A DNA stretch of 64,000 bases from CAZYFH01 sp965197395. Lineage in GTDB: Bacteria; Acidobacteriota; Vicinamibacteria; Vicinamibacterales; UBA8438. Below are positions 49,477 to 57,893 of the stretch, one piece after another. Where the stretch lies: the NCBI GenBank assembly GCA_965197395.1, contig CBDANB010000005.1:372001-436000 (forward strand). The letters run 5' to 3'. Under the pieces are notes generated by a model. It had not been told where the DNA came from, searched no databases, and saw only the letters and a program-made list of their open reading frames with translations. The position numbers and the translations under genes were made by a program. How positions within the stretch are numbered: the first letter of the stretch is position 1; each line of letters begins with the position of its first letter.

Positions 49477-52239
49477 CTACGGGGTGGGCACGCGCTCCTC
49501 GAGCTCCTCGAACCAACCAAGGACTACCGTGATGCGCGCGGGGGCCGGTTCGTCCCCTTTCGCGTCGCGAGCCTCGGTGATCACGAGGAAGCGGTCGCCG
49601 TCCGGCGATGCATCGTAGAAGCGTGAGGCGACACCAGGAGAGGAGAGTGTCCCTTGAACGGCCACTTCGGGCCTGCCGGCCGTGAAGTCGTCTCCGGCGT
49701 CCACCGGCACGGCCATGATGGTGCCCGGCTCCACCCAGTAGTACAGCTCGCGGCCGTCGCGGGACCAGAGCGGGCGAGTTCCCCCACCGGTCGACACCTG
49801 CTCGCGCGCGGCATCGACATCGGGGAACGGCCGAACGTAGATCTCGGTTTGCCCCGATTCGTCAGATTGGTAGGCGAGCCAGCGGGCATCGGTTGAGATC
49901 TCCGCGTTGAGCTCGTTGAACGGTTCGTCCAGGAGCAGCTCGACGCGCCGCTCCCCGTCAAGGCTCACCACGCCGATGTCGCGGGGAGGGGTGGCGGACG
50001 GCTGATGGAACAGCAGCCGCGTGCCGTCCGGTGTGAACGCGGTCGGGAAGTATGGGCCCTCCGCGAGCCGTTCCGCGGTTCCCGACCCGTCCGCCGCTTG
50101 CCAGTAGAGCCCCTCCACGCCACCCATGGATCCGCGGAACGCGATCCGTGCGCCGTCCGGGTGCCAGACCTGCCCCGTCTGGCGGCCCGGACCGACGGTC
50201 AGCGGCTGGAGCGTGCCACGCGCGAAGTCCCAGGTCCAGAGGTCGTTCTCTTCGGCCACGGAGTCGAGGGCCACCCGCGCGCCGTCGGGTGACAGGCGAG
50301 CGTGGACGTACCCTCGTCGCGGGACGCCGATCGGTTCCATGCGGCCCTCCCCATCCACCCACGCCAGTGACCGCTCGCCACTGGCAACCCCTCCGGACGC
50401 ATACACCAGCCGGCCGTTTCCGGCGACGTCGAAGCTGGCGGCGCCGGTGTTCTTGACGACGACGCCCTCGACGAGCGGCACCGGGCTCCCCGTGATCTCG
50501 AGGCGGTCGACGTCGAACGGGGCCGCGCGTACCGACCCATCCTCGACGGCGTACACGAGATGACCCGTCGGCGCGTAGCGCGGGCTGCTCCCGACCAGAC
50601 CGAGCCGCGTCACTTCACCCGTGTCGAGTGCCAGGACGGCGAGCTGTTCCGCACTGGGCCCGTCACCGATGTCGATCCCGAACAGCACCGCCTGACGGTC
50701 CGGGATGACGCTCGGCCAGTAGTGGCCCAGTTCGCCCTGATCGGCCTCGGGGCTCGTGAGGGCTTCGGGTTCACCGCCACCGCCAGGCACCCGGAACAGG
50801 CCGCCCCCCACCGTACCGACGATGATCTGGTCGTCGGCTCCCCAGCTGGCGCCCGCCATGGTCGCCGGGAGGTCGGCCAGCGTCACTGGCGGGCCGCCGG
50901 CGATCGACACCTTCCGGAGGGTCGTCCGGGCGCCGTCGTCAACAAAGCCGACCCACTCGCCTTCGGGGGAGAAGAATGGGCCGACGCCGCCCTCCGCGCC
51001 CCGCACGGGCACTCCACCGATCTGGTCGGCGGCCCGCAAATGAAGCCGTGGGTCATCGCCCGCGGGACGGGCCTGGTAGACGATCTGGGTGCCGTCGGCA
51101 GACATCGCGAGGTCGGGATACAGGGCGCCGAAGTCGAGCGCGGCGCCGTCGGGCGGTGAGACAGTGAAGCGCATCACCTCGGCCGGGACGACGCCGGGAC
51201 GCATGACGCTCCAGACGGCGAGTCCGGCGACAAGGGCGGCCATCGCAACGAAGCCGAGAATCGTCGCCGGTCGCTGCCACAGTCGCAACGGAGTTGCGGC
51301 AACAGATTCCGACGGCGCGGCGACAGTCGTCTCGAACGCGCCCGCCATCGCCAGGCGCACATCGCCGACGTCGCGAATGCGTTGGCTGGGGTCTTTCTCC
51401 AGGCAGCGACGCAGGACCGTCCGCACTGTGGCCGGGAGATCTGGTGGCAGTGTCTTCGCGTCGACATCGGACTTCATCACCGACGCGAGCGTGAGCGACA
51501 CGTCCTCGCCCTGGAACGGACGCGCGCCGGTGAGCATCTCGTGGAGGACGACGCCGAAGGCCCAGATGTCGGCGCGCTTGTCGACCGGCTTGCCCCGTGC
51601 CTGTTCGGGGGACATGTAGGCCGCGGTCCCGATGACCATTCCCATCTGAGTGGCCGCTGCGGTCAGGGAGATGGTCGGCGAGGCGCTGGCAGGGCTGAAG
51701 CCCTGCGCTACGTACGAGGGGTCGAGCGCCTTGGCGAGGCCAAAGTCGAGCACCTTCACCGATCCGTCCGGCTTGACCTTGATGTTCGCCGGCTTCAGGT
51801 CGCGATGGATGATGCCCTGCTCGTGCGCGGCTTCGAGGGCCTCGGCGATCTGCCGGGCAATTGGAAGGGCTTCATCGAGCGGGATCGGTCCTTGCGCGAT
51901 TCGCTCCGCGAGCGTCGGCCCTTCGATGAGCTCGAGGACGAGCGCCCTCACGGCGGGGCTGAAGCCCCGCGCTACGTCTCGTTGTGGCGACGGCTCGGTT
52001 TCTTCGAGGCCGTAGATGCTGCCGATGTTCGGGTGGTTCAGCGAGGCGAGGACCTTGGCTTCTCGCTGGAAGCGTCCGAGCCGCTCTGGGTCGCTGGCGA
52101 AGGTGTCGGGTAGCACCTTGAGTGCGACGTCGCGGTCGAGCTTGGTGTCGCGGGCGCGGTAGACCTCGCCCATTCCGCCTGCGCCGATCTTCTCGGCGAT
52201 TTGGTAGACGCCGAGGCGGGTGCCCGGGCTGAGCGGCAC
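49477..52239 (-). CDS. Membrane Ser/Thr protein kinase with TolB-like propeller
   Basis: The 920-residue product is intact. Kinase motifs are IGAGGMGEVYRARD (glycine loop, about residues 18-31), DVALKVLP, HRDLKPANIKV near 146, LDFGLAKAL near 165 and YMSPEQARGK near 208. A single transmembrane helix lies at about 325-345 (ATILGFVAMAALVAGLAVWS). The C-terminal 550 residues form a WD40/TolB-type propeller outside the membrane, ending WFEELEERVPTP. Two palindromic hairpins are translated within the kinase domain (VARGFSPA in the N-lobe and YVAQGFSPA in the activation loop). It is a close paralog of the frameshifted kinase at 33639. The sensed ligand is unknown. Confidence 0.9.
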   Translation of the reverse strand: MPLSPGTRLGVYQIAEKIGAGGMGEVYRARDTKLDRDVALKVLPDTFASDPERLGRFQREAKVLASLNHPNIGSIYGLEETEPSPQRDVARGFSPAVRALVLELIEGPTLAERIAQGPIPLDEALPIARQIAEALEAAHEQGIIHRDLKPANIKVKPDGSVKVLDFGLAKALDPSYVAQGFSPASASPTISLTAAATQMGMVIGTAAYMSPEQARGKPVDKRADIWAFGVVLHEMLTGARPFQGEDVSLTLASVMKSDVDAKTLPPDLPATVRTVLRRCLEKDPSQRIRDVGDVRLAMAGAFETTVAAPSESVAATPLRLWQRPATILGFVAMAALVAGLAVWSVMRPGVVPAEVMRFTVSPPDGAALDFGALYPDLAMSADGTQIVYQARPAGDDPRLHLRAADQIGGVPVRGAEGGVGPFFSPEGEWVGFVDDGARTTLRKVSIAGGPPVTLADLPATMAGASWGADDQIIVGTVGGGLFRVPGGGGEPEALTSPEADQGELGHYWPSVIPDRQAVLFGIDIGDGPSAEQLAVLALDTGEVTRLGLVGSSPRYAPTGHLVYAVEDGSVRAAPFDVDRLEITGSPVPLVEGVVVKNTGAASFDVAGNGRLVYASGGVASGERSLAWVDGEGRMEPIGVPRRGYVHARLSPDGARVALDSVAEENDLWTWDFARGTLQPLTVGPGRQTGQVWHPDGARIAFRGSMGGVEGLYWQAADGSGTAERLAEGPYFPTAFTPDGTRLLFHQPSATPPRDIGVVSLDGERRVELLLDEPFNELNAEISTDARWLAYQSDESGQTEIYVRPFPDVDAAREQVSTGGGTRPLWSRDGRELYYWVEPGTIMAVPVDAGDDFTAGRPEVAVQGTLSSPGVASRFYDASPDGDRFLVITEARDAKGDEPAPARITVVLGWFEELEERVPTP
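51683..51711. repeat. In-frame palindromic repeat in activation loop (kinase 2)
   Basis: GCAGGGCTGAAGCCCTGC plus GCTAC, the same hairpin and protein position as in kinase 1 at 35845, encodes YVAQGFSPA. The shared position suggests insertion before the kinases duplicated, or conversion between them. Confidence 0.8.
51951..51975. repeat. In-frame palindromic repeat in kinase 2 N-lobe
   Basis: GCGGGGCTGAAGCCCCGC followed by GCTAC encodes VARGFSPA between the helix-C region and LVLELIEG. The stem sequence differs from the activation-loop copy by a compensatory pair (GGGG/CCCC). Kinase 1 has a different palindrome at this site. Confidence 0.75.
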
Positions 52240-52358
52240 GGTTGGATGGAGAGTGGATGGATTATACCGGCGACGTCCGGGACGTCGACAGCCGTCATCA
52301 CCTGAGCGCTACCCATCACGCTGAATTCTGCGTAGGATCTGAGGTCAGAAGACGATGC

Positions 52359-52407
52359 GTAGCGCAGGCCTTCAGGCCTGCTAGGCAAGGTGAAAGCCTT
52401 GCGCCAC
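52359..52407. repeat. Two-hairpin palindromic repeat, copy 6
   Basis: This is a 49-bp unit with outer stem GTAGCGC/GCGCCAC and hairpins AGGCCTTCAGGCCT and CAAGGTGAAAGCCTTG. It ends 13 bp before the GTG start of the ankyrin gene, so it would lie in that gene's mRNA leader or promoter. Confidence 0.85.
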
Positions 52408-52420
52408 GAGGGCGACCCAC

Positions 52421-53998
52421 GTGATTCCCGCCATTCGACGACTGTCGCTCGCGGCCGGGCTGCTCGTTGTCAGCCTTGGAGTTGCGGGCGTCGGTGTCGG
52501 GGCCGCGGGACAGGACGCTCCGCTCGCCGACGCGGTGCGCCGCGGCGACGCCGCAACCGTGCGGGCGCTGCTCGAGGAGCGGGTCGATGTCGATGTGGCC
52601 CTGGGCGATGGGGCGACCGCCTTGCACTGGGCCGCGTATCTGGACGACACGTCCACGACCGCGTTGCTGATCCGCGCCGGTGCGGACATCAACCTGCGGA
52701 ACCACTACGGCGTCACATCGCTCGCGCTCGCCTCCAGGAACGGTAACGCGGCGATCATCCAACAACTCGTAGAAGCCGGCGCCGATCCAAACGACCCGCT
52801 GCACGCTGTGAATGCCGGTGAGACGCCGCTGATGCATGCCGCCCGCTCCGGACAGCTTGAGGCGGTGACGGTGCTGGCTGGTATTGGGGCCGACGTCAAC
52901 GCGACGGAATCCTGGAACGGCCAAAACGCGCTCATGTGGGCCGCGGCCGAGGGGCATCTCCGCATCGTGCAAACGCTGATTGCGCGCGGGGTGGACATCC
53001 ACGCGCGCTCAAACAGCGGCGCCACGTCGCTGCTGTTTGCCGCCCGGAAGGGCAGTCTCGACGCCGTCCGCGCCTTGCTCGACGCTGGGGCTGATGTGAC
53101 CGTGGCGCGACCGGACGGCGCGACCCCGTTGCTCGTGGCGGTCATCAACGGGCACGAGGATCTCGTCGACCTGCTGCTCGACCGAGGTGCGGATCCGAAC
53201 GTCGAGGGCGGGTCGACACGGTTGACGGTGCAAGGCGTGCGCGCCGAGCCGATGCCGCTCGAGGTCAGGAAACTCGGCTACACGGAGCGCGATTCCGAGA
53301 CCGTGACGCGGGGCAACATCTTCGGACGGCCGCTCCAGGCCGCCGTGCACGTGGCGAACTGGCACATGAGCGACCAGTTCATCATCGTGAACCTCGACCG
53401 GCTGCGCGTCATCGAGGCGCTGTTGACGCACGGCGCCGACGTCAACGGCCGGAACACGATGGAGGAGCCGCGATGGGGGGGCGCCCGGTATCGCCGCCAC
53501 ATGACCGGCGCGACCGCGTTCATGCTGGCGGCCAAGTCCGCGGACGTCGAGGTGATGCGCCTGCTGCTCAAGCATGGCGCCGACCCGACGATCAACACGG
53601 AAGACAACATCACGCCGCTGATGGCGGCGGCCGGGATCTCGTGGGCCTCGAACCAGGATCGCGCCAGCGAGGCACAGGTCCTCGAGGCGGTTACGTTGCT
53701 CGTGGAGGAGCTGGATGCCGACGTCAACGTCGCCAGCGACGTCGGCGAAACGGCGATGCACGCGGCGGCGTATCGCGGCGCGAACAGCGTCGTCCGGTAT
53801 CTCTTCGACCGGGGCGCCGAGCTCGACGTGGTCGCCCGCGACGGACGCACGCCGTTGCGTGTCGCCGACGGCGTCGAATACGGCAACTCGTTCGCCGCAC
53901 ATCCGCACACGGCGGAGCTGCTCCGCGCGCTTGGGGCACTGGACATCGAGTGCCCGGCTCCGTGCGCCGCGGAGATCCCGCTGGAGGCACTGCAGTAA
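52421..53998 (+). CDS. Secreted ankyrin-repeat protein
   Basis: The 525-residue product begins with a signal peptide (RRLSLAAGLLVVSLGVAGVG) from a GTG start. About ten ankyrin units follow, for example DGATALHWAAYLDDTSTTAL then LIRAGADINLRN, GETPLMHAARSGQLEAVTVL, GATSLLFAARKGSLDAVRAL and GETAMHAAAYRGANSVVRYL. A non-repeat insertion at about 265-330 (QGVRAEPMPLEVRKLGYTER) breaks the series. Secreted ankyrin proteins next to DUF1592/DUF1552 genes recur in Acidobacteriota and Planctomycetes, possibly as scaffold for those proteins. Its stop overlaps the next ATG (TAATG), so the genes are coupled. Confidence 0.85.
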   Translation: MIPAIRRLSLAAGLLVVSLGVAGVGVGAAGQDAPLADAVRRGDAATVRALLEERVDVDVALGDGATALHWAAYLDDTSTTALLIRAGADINLRNHYGVTSLALASRNGNAAIIQQLVEAGADPNDPLHAVNAGETPLMHAARSGQLEAVTVLAGIGADVNATESWNGQNALMWAAAEGHLRIVQTLIARGVDIHARSNSGATSLLFAARKGSLDAVRALLDAGADVTVARPDGATPLLVAVINGHEDLVDLLLDRGADPNVEGGSTRLTVQGVRAEPMPLEVRKLGYTERDSETVTRGNIFGRPLQAAVHVANWHMSDQFIIVNLDRLRVIEALLTHGADVNGRNTMEEPRWGGARYRRHMTGATAFMLAAKSADVEVMRLLLKHGADPTINTEDNITPLMAAAGISWASNQDRASEAQVLEAVTLLVEELDADVNVASDVGETAMHAAAYRGANSVVRYLFDRGAELDVVARDGRTPLRVADGVEYGNSFAAHPHTAELLRALGALDIECPAPCAAEIPLEALQ

Positions 53999-56415
53999 TG
54001 CCGGGCTGGCGAGCGTTGGTCGTTGCGATCGTCTGCTGCAACTCGGTCGCGTTTGTGCACGAGGTGCGGGTGAATGGTGCGGCCCCGCAGCCGTCCGCGT
54101 CGGCCGCGCAGCCGGCGCCCCGCGCTGTGCTGGAGCGGTACTGCTTCGCCTGCCACAACGACCGCGCTAGGACTGGTGGTCTGGCGCTCGACGTGTTGGA
54201 CATGGCGCATGTGGAGGAGGACGCCCACGTCTGGGAACAGGTGGTGCGCAAGCTGCGAACCGGCGCGATGCCGCCCGCTGGACGGCCGCGACCCGACGCG
54301 GCCGAGTCGAATCAGGTCGTGACATGGCTCGAGACGGCGCTCGATCGCGCCGCGGCGGCGAATCCCAACCCCGGTCGACCGACGCTGCATCGCCTGAACC
54401 GCGCGGAGTATCGCAACGCCGTGCGCGATCTATTCGCGGTCGACATCGAGGCGTCGCTGCTGCCCGCCGACAACGCGGCGTATGGGTTCGACAACAACGC
54501 CGATGCGCTGACGCTGTCGTCGGCGCTGACGGAGCGGTATCTCGGGGCGGCAGCGAAGGTCAGTCAGCTCGCGCTCGGCCGACCACGGGGCACACCGGCC
54601 CCGGAGACGATCTTCGTGCCGACCGACCGGGACCAGGGGGTCCGCGTCAGCGAGGACCTGCCGTTCGGGTCACGCGGCGGCACGGCCTTTCGCTATTCGT
54701 TTCCGGCCGACGGAGATTACCTCTTCGAAATGAGGCCGAAGGAGAGTGGCGTCGCGGGTGGCTTCGAAGGTGTCACCGACGAGCCCCATCAGCTTGACGT
54801 GAGCCTCGACGGCGTCAGGGTTTGGAGCGGAACCGTGCAGCGACCGGAGGGTCTGCGTGGCGATGAGCGGAACGCGCGGATCCTGGCGGACATGCGGTTC
54901 CGCGCGCCCGTGACGGCTGGGTCGCATCTCGTCCAGGTGTACTTCGCCGCCAAGACCTCGGCATACGTCGAAGATCTGTTCGACCCAGACCTGCGTCGCG
55001 ATCCGTATCGAGCGCCCAACGGCGAGCCCGTGATCTCCAGTGTGACCATCACCGGTCCGCAGCCTGGGACGGCACCGGTCGACGGGTCAGGCGAGTCCCC
55101 GAGCCGCCGCAAACTGCTCGTCTGCGCACCGGCGTCTTCGTCAGCAGTGGCGGAGGCCGAGTGCGCGCGGACGATCATCTCGACACTCGCGCGGCGCGCC
55201 TACCGTCGCCCGGTGAGCAACGCCGATCTCGAAATCCCGCTCGACCTGTATCGTGACGGCGCACGGCGCGGCGGGTTCGAGGCGGGGATCGAGCTGGCGG
55301 TGCGCGGCATTCTCGTGAGCCCCAACTTCCTGTTCCGGTTCGAGGCCGAGCCACCATCGGTCGCGCCCGAGACTCCGTATCGGGTGTCGGATCTCGAGCT
55401 CGCATCAAGGCTCTCGTTCTTCCTCTGGAGCAGCATTCCGGATGACGAGCTCGTGGACCTGGCGGTGCAGAGGAGGCTGCACACTCCGGAAGTGCTGCAA
55501 CAACAGGTTCGTCGGATGCTCGCGGACCGGCGCTCGCAGGCGCTCGTCGACAACTTCGCTGGCCAGTGGCTGCACATCCGGAACGTGGACGGCTTGCAGC
55601 CGAGTCCGGAGCTGTTGTTCCATTTCGACGACAATCTCCGGCACGCCTTCGAGCGCGAGACACAGCTGTTCTTCGAGAGCATCATCAGCGAGAACCGGAG
55701 CGTGCTCGATCTGCTGGATTCCGACTACACGTTCCTGAACGAACGGCTCGCGCGCCACTACGGCATCCCCGGCGTCTACGGCGAACGATTCCGGCGGGTG
55801 TTGCTTCCGGCCGACAGCCCCCGTCGTGGGCTGCTTGGGCAGGGCTCGATCTTGACCGGCACCTCGCGGGCGAATCGGACGTCGCCGGTGATTCGCGGCA
55901 AGTGGATCCTGGAGAACATCCTGGGGACACCGCCGCCCCCGCCGCCGCCCAACGTGCCCGATCTCCAGGAAGAACGCGACCCGCGCAAGGTGCTCCCGAT
56001 GCGCGAGCAGCTGGCGGTGCACCGGGCGAATCCCGTCTGTGCGGCCTGCCATGCACAGATGGACCAACTCGGCTTCGCGCTCGAGAACTTCGACGCGATC
56101 GGCGAATGGCGCGAGATCTATGCGTCTGGCTTGCCGATCGATGCGTCGGCGGCGTTCCCCGACGGGAGGACGTTTGACGGGCCGGCGGAGCTTCGCCAGT
56201 TGTTGCTGAGCCACGCGGACGATTTCTTGACCACGGTGACTGATAGGCTATTGACGTACGCACTCGGGAGGGGGCTCGAAGCCGCCGATGCGCCGATTGT
56301 GCGTCACATCAAGCGGGAGGCCGCACGCGACGACTATCGCTTCGAGTCGCTGATCCACGGCATCGTCACGAGCACGCCGTTTCAGATGCGGATGGCCGGC
56401 GCGCACGCCAACTGA
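53998..56415 (+). CDS. Secreted DUF1592-family (planctomycete-type) cytochrome-like protein
   Basis: The 805-residue product has a signal peptide. An N-terminal heme-like site is VLERYCFACHNDRARTGGLA. It has the typical chain of domains: LHRLNRAEYRNAVRDLFAVD (DUF1587), FRYSFPADGDYLFEM, RTIISTLARRAYRRPVSNAD (DUF1595), FEAGIELAVRGILVSPNFLF, LASRLSFFLWSSIPDDELVD (DUF1592), ILTGTSRANRTSPVIRGKWI (DUF1588) with a second heme-like site NPVCAACHAQMDQLGFALEN, and LLTYALGRGLEA (DUF1585). Two C-x-x-C-H motifs suggest a periplasmic diheme protein. Function is unknown, but it is almost always paired with a DUF1552 gene, as here. Confidence 0.87.
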   Translation: MPGWRALVVAIVCCNSVAFVHEVRVNGAAPQPSASAAQPAPRAVLERYCFACHNDRARTGGLALDVLDMAHVEEDAHVWEQVVRKLRTGAMPPAGRPRPDAAESNQVVTWLETALDRAAAANPNPGRPTLHRLNRAEYRNAVRDLFAVDIEASLLPADNAAYGFDNNADALTLSSALTERYLGAAAKVSQLALGRPRGTPAPETIFVPTDRDQGVRVSEDLPFGSRGGTAFRYSFPADGDYLFEMRPKESGVAGGFEGVTDEPHQLDVSLDGVRVWSGTVQRPEGLRGDERNARILADMRFRAPVTAGSHLVQVYFAAKTSAYVEDLFDPDLRRDPYRAPNGEPVISSVTITGPQPGTAPVDGSGESPSRRKLLVCAPASSSAVAEAECARTIISTLARRAYRRPVSNADLEIPLDLYRDGARRGGFEAGIELAVRGILVSPNFLFRFEAEPPSVAPETPYRVSDLELASRLSFFLWSSIPDDELVDLAVQRRLHTPEVLQQQVRRMLADRRSQALVDNFAGQWLHIRNVDGLQPSPELLFHFDDNLRHAFERETQLFFESIISENRSVLDLLDSDYTFLNERLARHYGIPGVYGERFRRVLLPADSPRRGLLGQGSILTGTSRANRTSPVIRGKWILENILGTPPPPPPPNVPDLQEERDPRKVLPMREQLAVHRANPVCAACHAQMDQLGFALENFDAIGEWREIYASGLPIDASAAFPDGRTFDGPAELRQLLLSHADDFLTTVTDRLLTYALGRGLEAADAPIVRHIKREAARDDYRFESLIHGIVTSTPFQMRMAGAHAN

Positions 56416-56490
56416 CGCCGGCCAATGGCGGGCGCGCACGCCAACTGACGCCGGCCAATGGCGGGCGCGCACGCCAACTGACGCCGGCCA
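56392..56490. repeat. Three tandem 33-bp units across a stop codon
   Basis: Units at 56392, 56425 and 56458 are nearly identical, differing mainly at ATGGCCGG versus ATGGCGGG. The first unit holds the last codons and TGA of the DUF1592 gene (MAGAHAN, stop). The other two repeat the same codons and stop between the genes. The array ends 22 bp before the next start codon and includes none of its ribosome site. Confidence 0.88.
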
Positions 56491-56512
56491 TGCGCATGTG
56501 GGAGAATCGTCG

Positions 56513-57844
56513 ATGGTGATCACGAAGCTGGCCCTCCCGCGGCGGACCTTTCTGCGGGGTATGGGCGCCACATTGGCGCTGCCGTTCCTCGATGCGATGG
56601 TGCCGGCGATGTCGGCCCGGGCACCGGGAACCCCGCGGTTCGCGGCGGTCTATGTTGGAAACGGCGCCAACATGTTCGATTGGACGCCGCCCACCGACGG
56701 CGTCGGCTTCGAGTTCTCGCCCACGCTGAAGCCGCTCGAGCGCTACCGCAGCCGGACGCTGATCTTCACCGGCCTGGACAACTACCCGGCGACGGACCAG
56801 GGGGACACGGGCGGCCAGCATCCGCGCGCGGCGCCGGCGTTCATGAGCTCGGTTCATCCGAAGCAGACGGAAGGCGCGGATGTGCGGGCGGGCACGACGG
56901 TCGATCAGATGATCGCGGAGCGTATCTGCCGCGACTCGAAGCTGCCGTCGCTCGAGGTGTCCGTCGATCGGAACGACGTGGTCGGCGCGTGCGACCATGG
57001 CTACGCCTGCGCCTACATGAACTCGATGTCGTGGAAGACGCCGACCCAGCCGCTGCCGGCGGAGACCAACCCCCGGTTCGTGTTCGAGCGGATGTTTGGG
57101 AGCGGGGACACCGCCGAGGAGCGTCGGGCGCGCGTTGAGGAAGATCGCAGCATTCTCGACGGGTTGTCGCGCGAGATCGCGACGCTCTCGGGCACGCTGG
57201 GCGGCCAGGATCGCGCCAAGCTCGGCGAGTATCTCGATGCCATCCGCGACGTCGAGCAGCGTATCGCGCGGGCAGAGTCGACCAACAACGACGTCGCCGT
57301 ACCGGATCGGCCGGTCGGCGTACCGGCGACGTTCCGGGAGTACGCGGAGCTGATGTTCGATCTGCAGGTGCTGACGTTTCAGGCCGACATCACGCGCGTC
57401 ACGTCGTTCATGATGGCGCGCGAGAACATCAATCGCTCGTACAACGAAATAGGACTGCCCGAGGCTCACCACTCGATGTCGCACCACGGCAACAACCCGG
57501 AGAAGATGCAGGACTTCTCCAAGCTGAACACCTATCACGTGGACACGCTCGCGTACTACCTGGACAAGCTGCAGTCGACGCCCGACGGCGACGGGACGTT
57601 GCTGGACTCCACCGTCGTGCTCTATGGCAGCGGCATGAGCGACGGCAACACGCACAACAACTACAGCGTGCCGGTCGTGGTCGTCGGCGGGCGTGAGAAC
57701 GGCCTCGAGGGGAATCGCCACCTCGTCTATCCGAAGGGCACGCCGCTGGCGAACCTGTCGCTCAGCTTGCTGGACAAGTTTGGCTTGCACGTCGACACGT
57801 TCGGCGACAGCACGGGTCCGCTGGCGCTGTTGTCAGGTGTATAG
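56513..57844 (+). CDS. Tat-exported DUF1552-family protein
   Basis: The 443-residue product begins with a twin-arginine signal (LALPRRTFLRGMGATLALPF). DUF1552 landmarks are TLIFTGLDNYPATDQGDTGG, HPRAAPAFMSSVHPKQTEGA, VDQMIAERICRDSKLPSLEV, FVFERMFGSGDTAEERRARV, EYLDAIRDVEQRIARAESTN, ITRVTSFMMARENINRSYNE, HHSMSHHGNN and LYGSGMSDGNTHNNYSVPVV. The C-terminal part resembles sulfatase/alkaline-phosphatase-like folds of DUF1501 proteins. The family almost always accompanies DUF1592 proteins. Start at 56513 is supported by GGGAGA. A CHEGN gene follows 49 bp later. Confidence 0.87.
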   Translation: MVITKLALPRRTFLRGMGATLALPFLDAMVPAMSARAPGTPRFAAVYVGNGANMFDWTPPTDGVGFEFSPTLKPLERYRSRTLIFTGLDNYPATDQGDTGGQHPRAAPAFMSSVHPKQTEGADVRAGTTVDQMIAERICRDSKLPSLEVSVDRNDVVGACDHGYACAYMNSMSWKTPTQPLPAETNPRFVFERMFGSGDTAEERRARVEEDRSILDGLSREIATLSGTLGGQDRAKLGEYLDAIRDVEQRIARAESTNNDVAVPDRPVGVPATFREYAELMFDLQVLTFQADITRVTSFMMARENINRSYNEIGLPEAHHSMSHHGNNPEKMQDFSKLNTYHVDTLAYYLDKLQSTPDGDGTLLDSTVVLYGSGMSDGNTHNNYSVPVVVVGGRENGLEGNRHLVYPKGTPLANLSLSLLDKFGLHVDTFGDSTGPLALLSGV

Positions 57845-57893
57845 GAGAATTCGAATCACGACCGCGTATGCACGGTCTCGAGGGAGGATGCAG

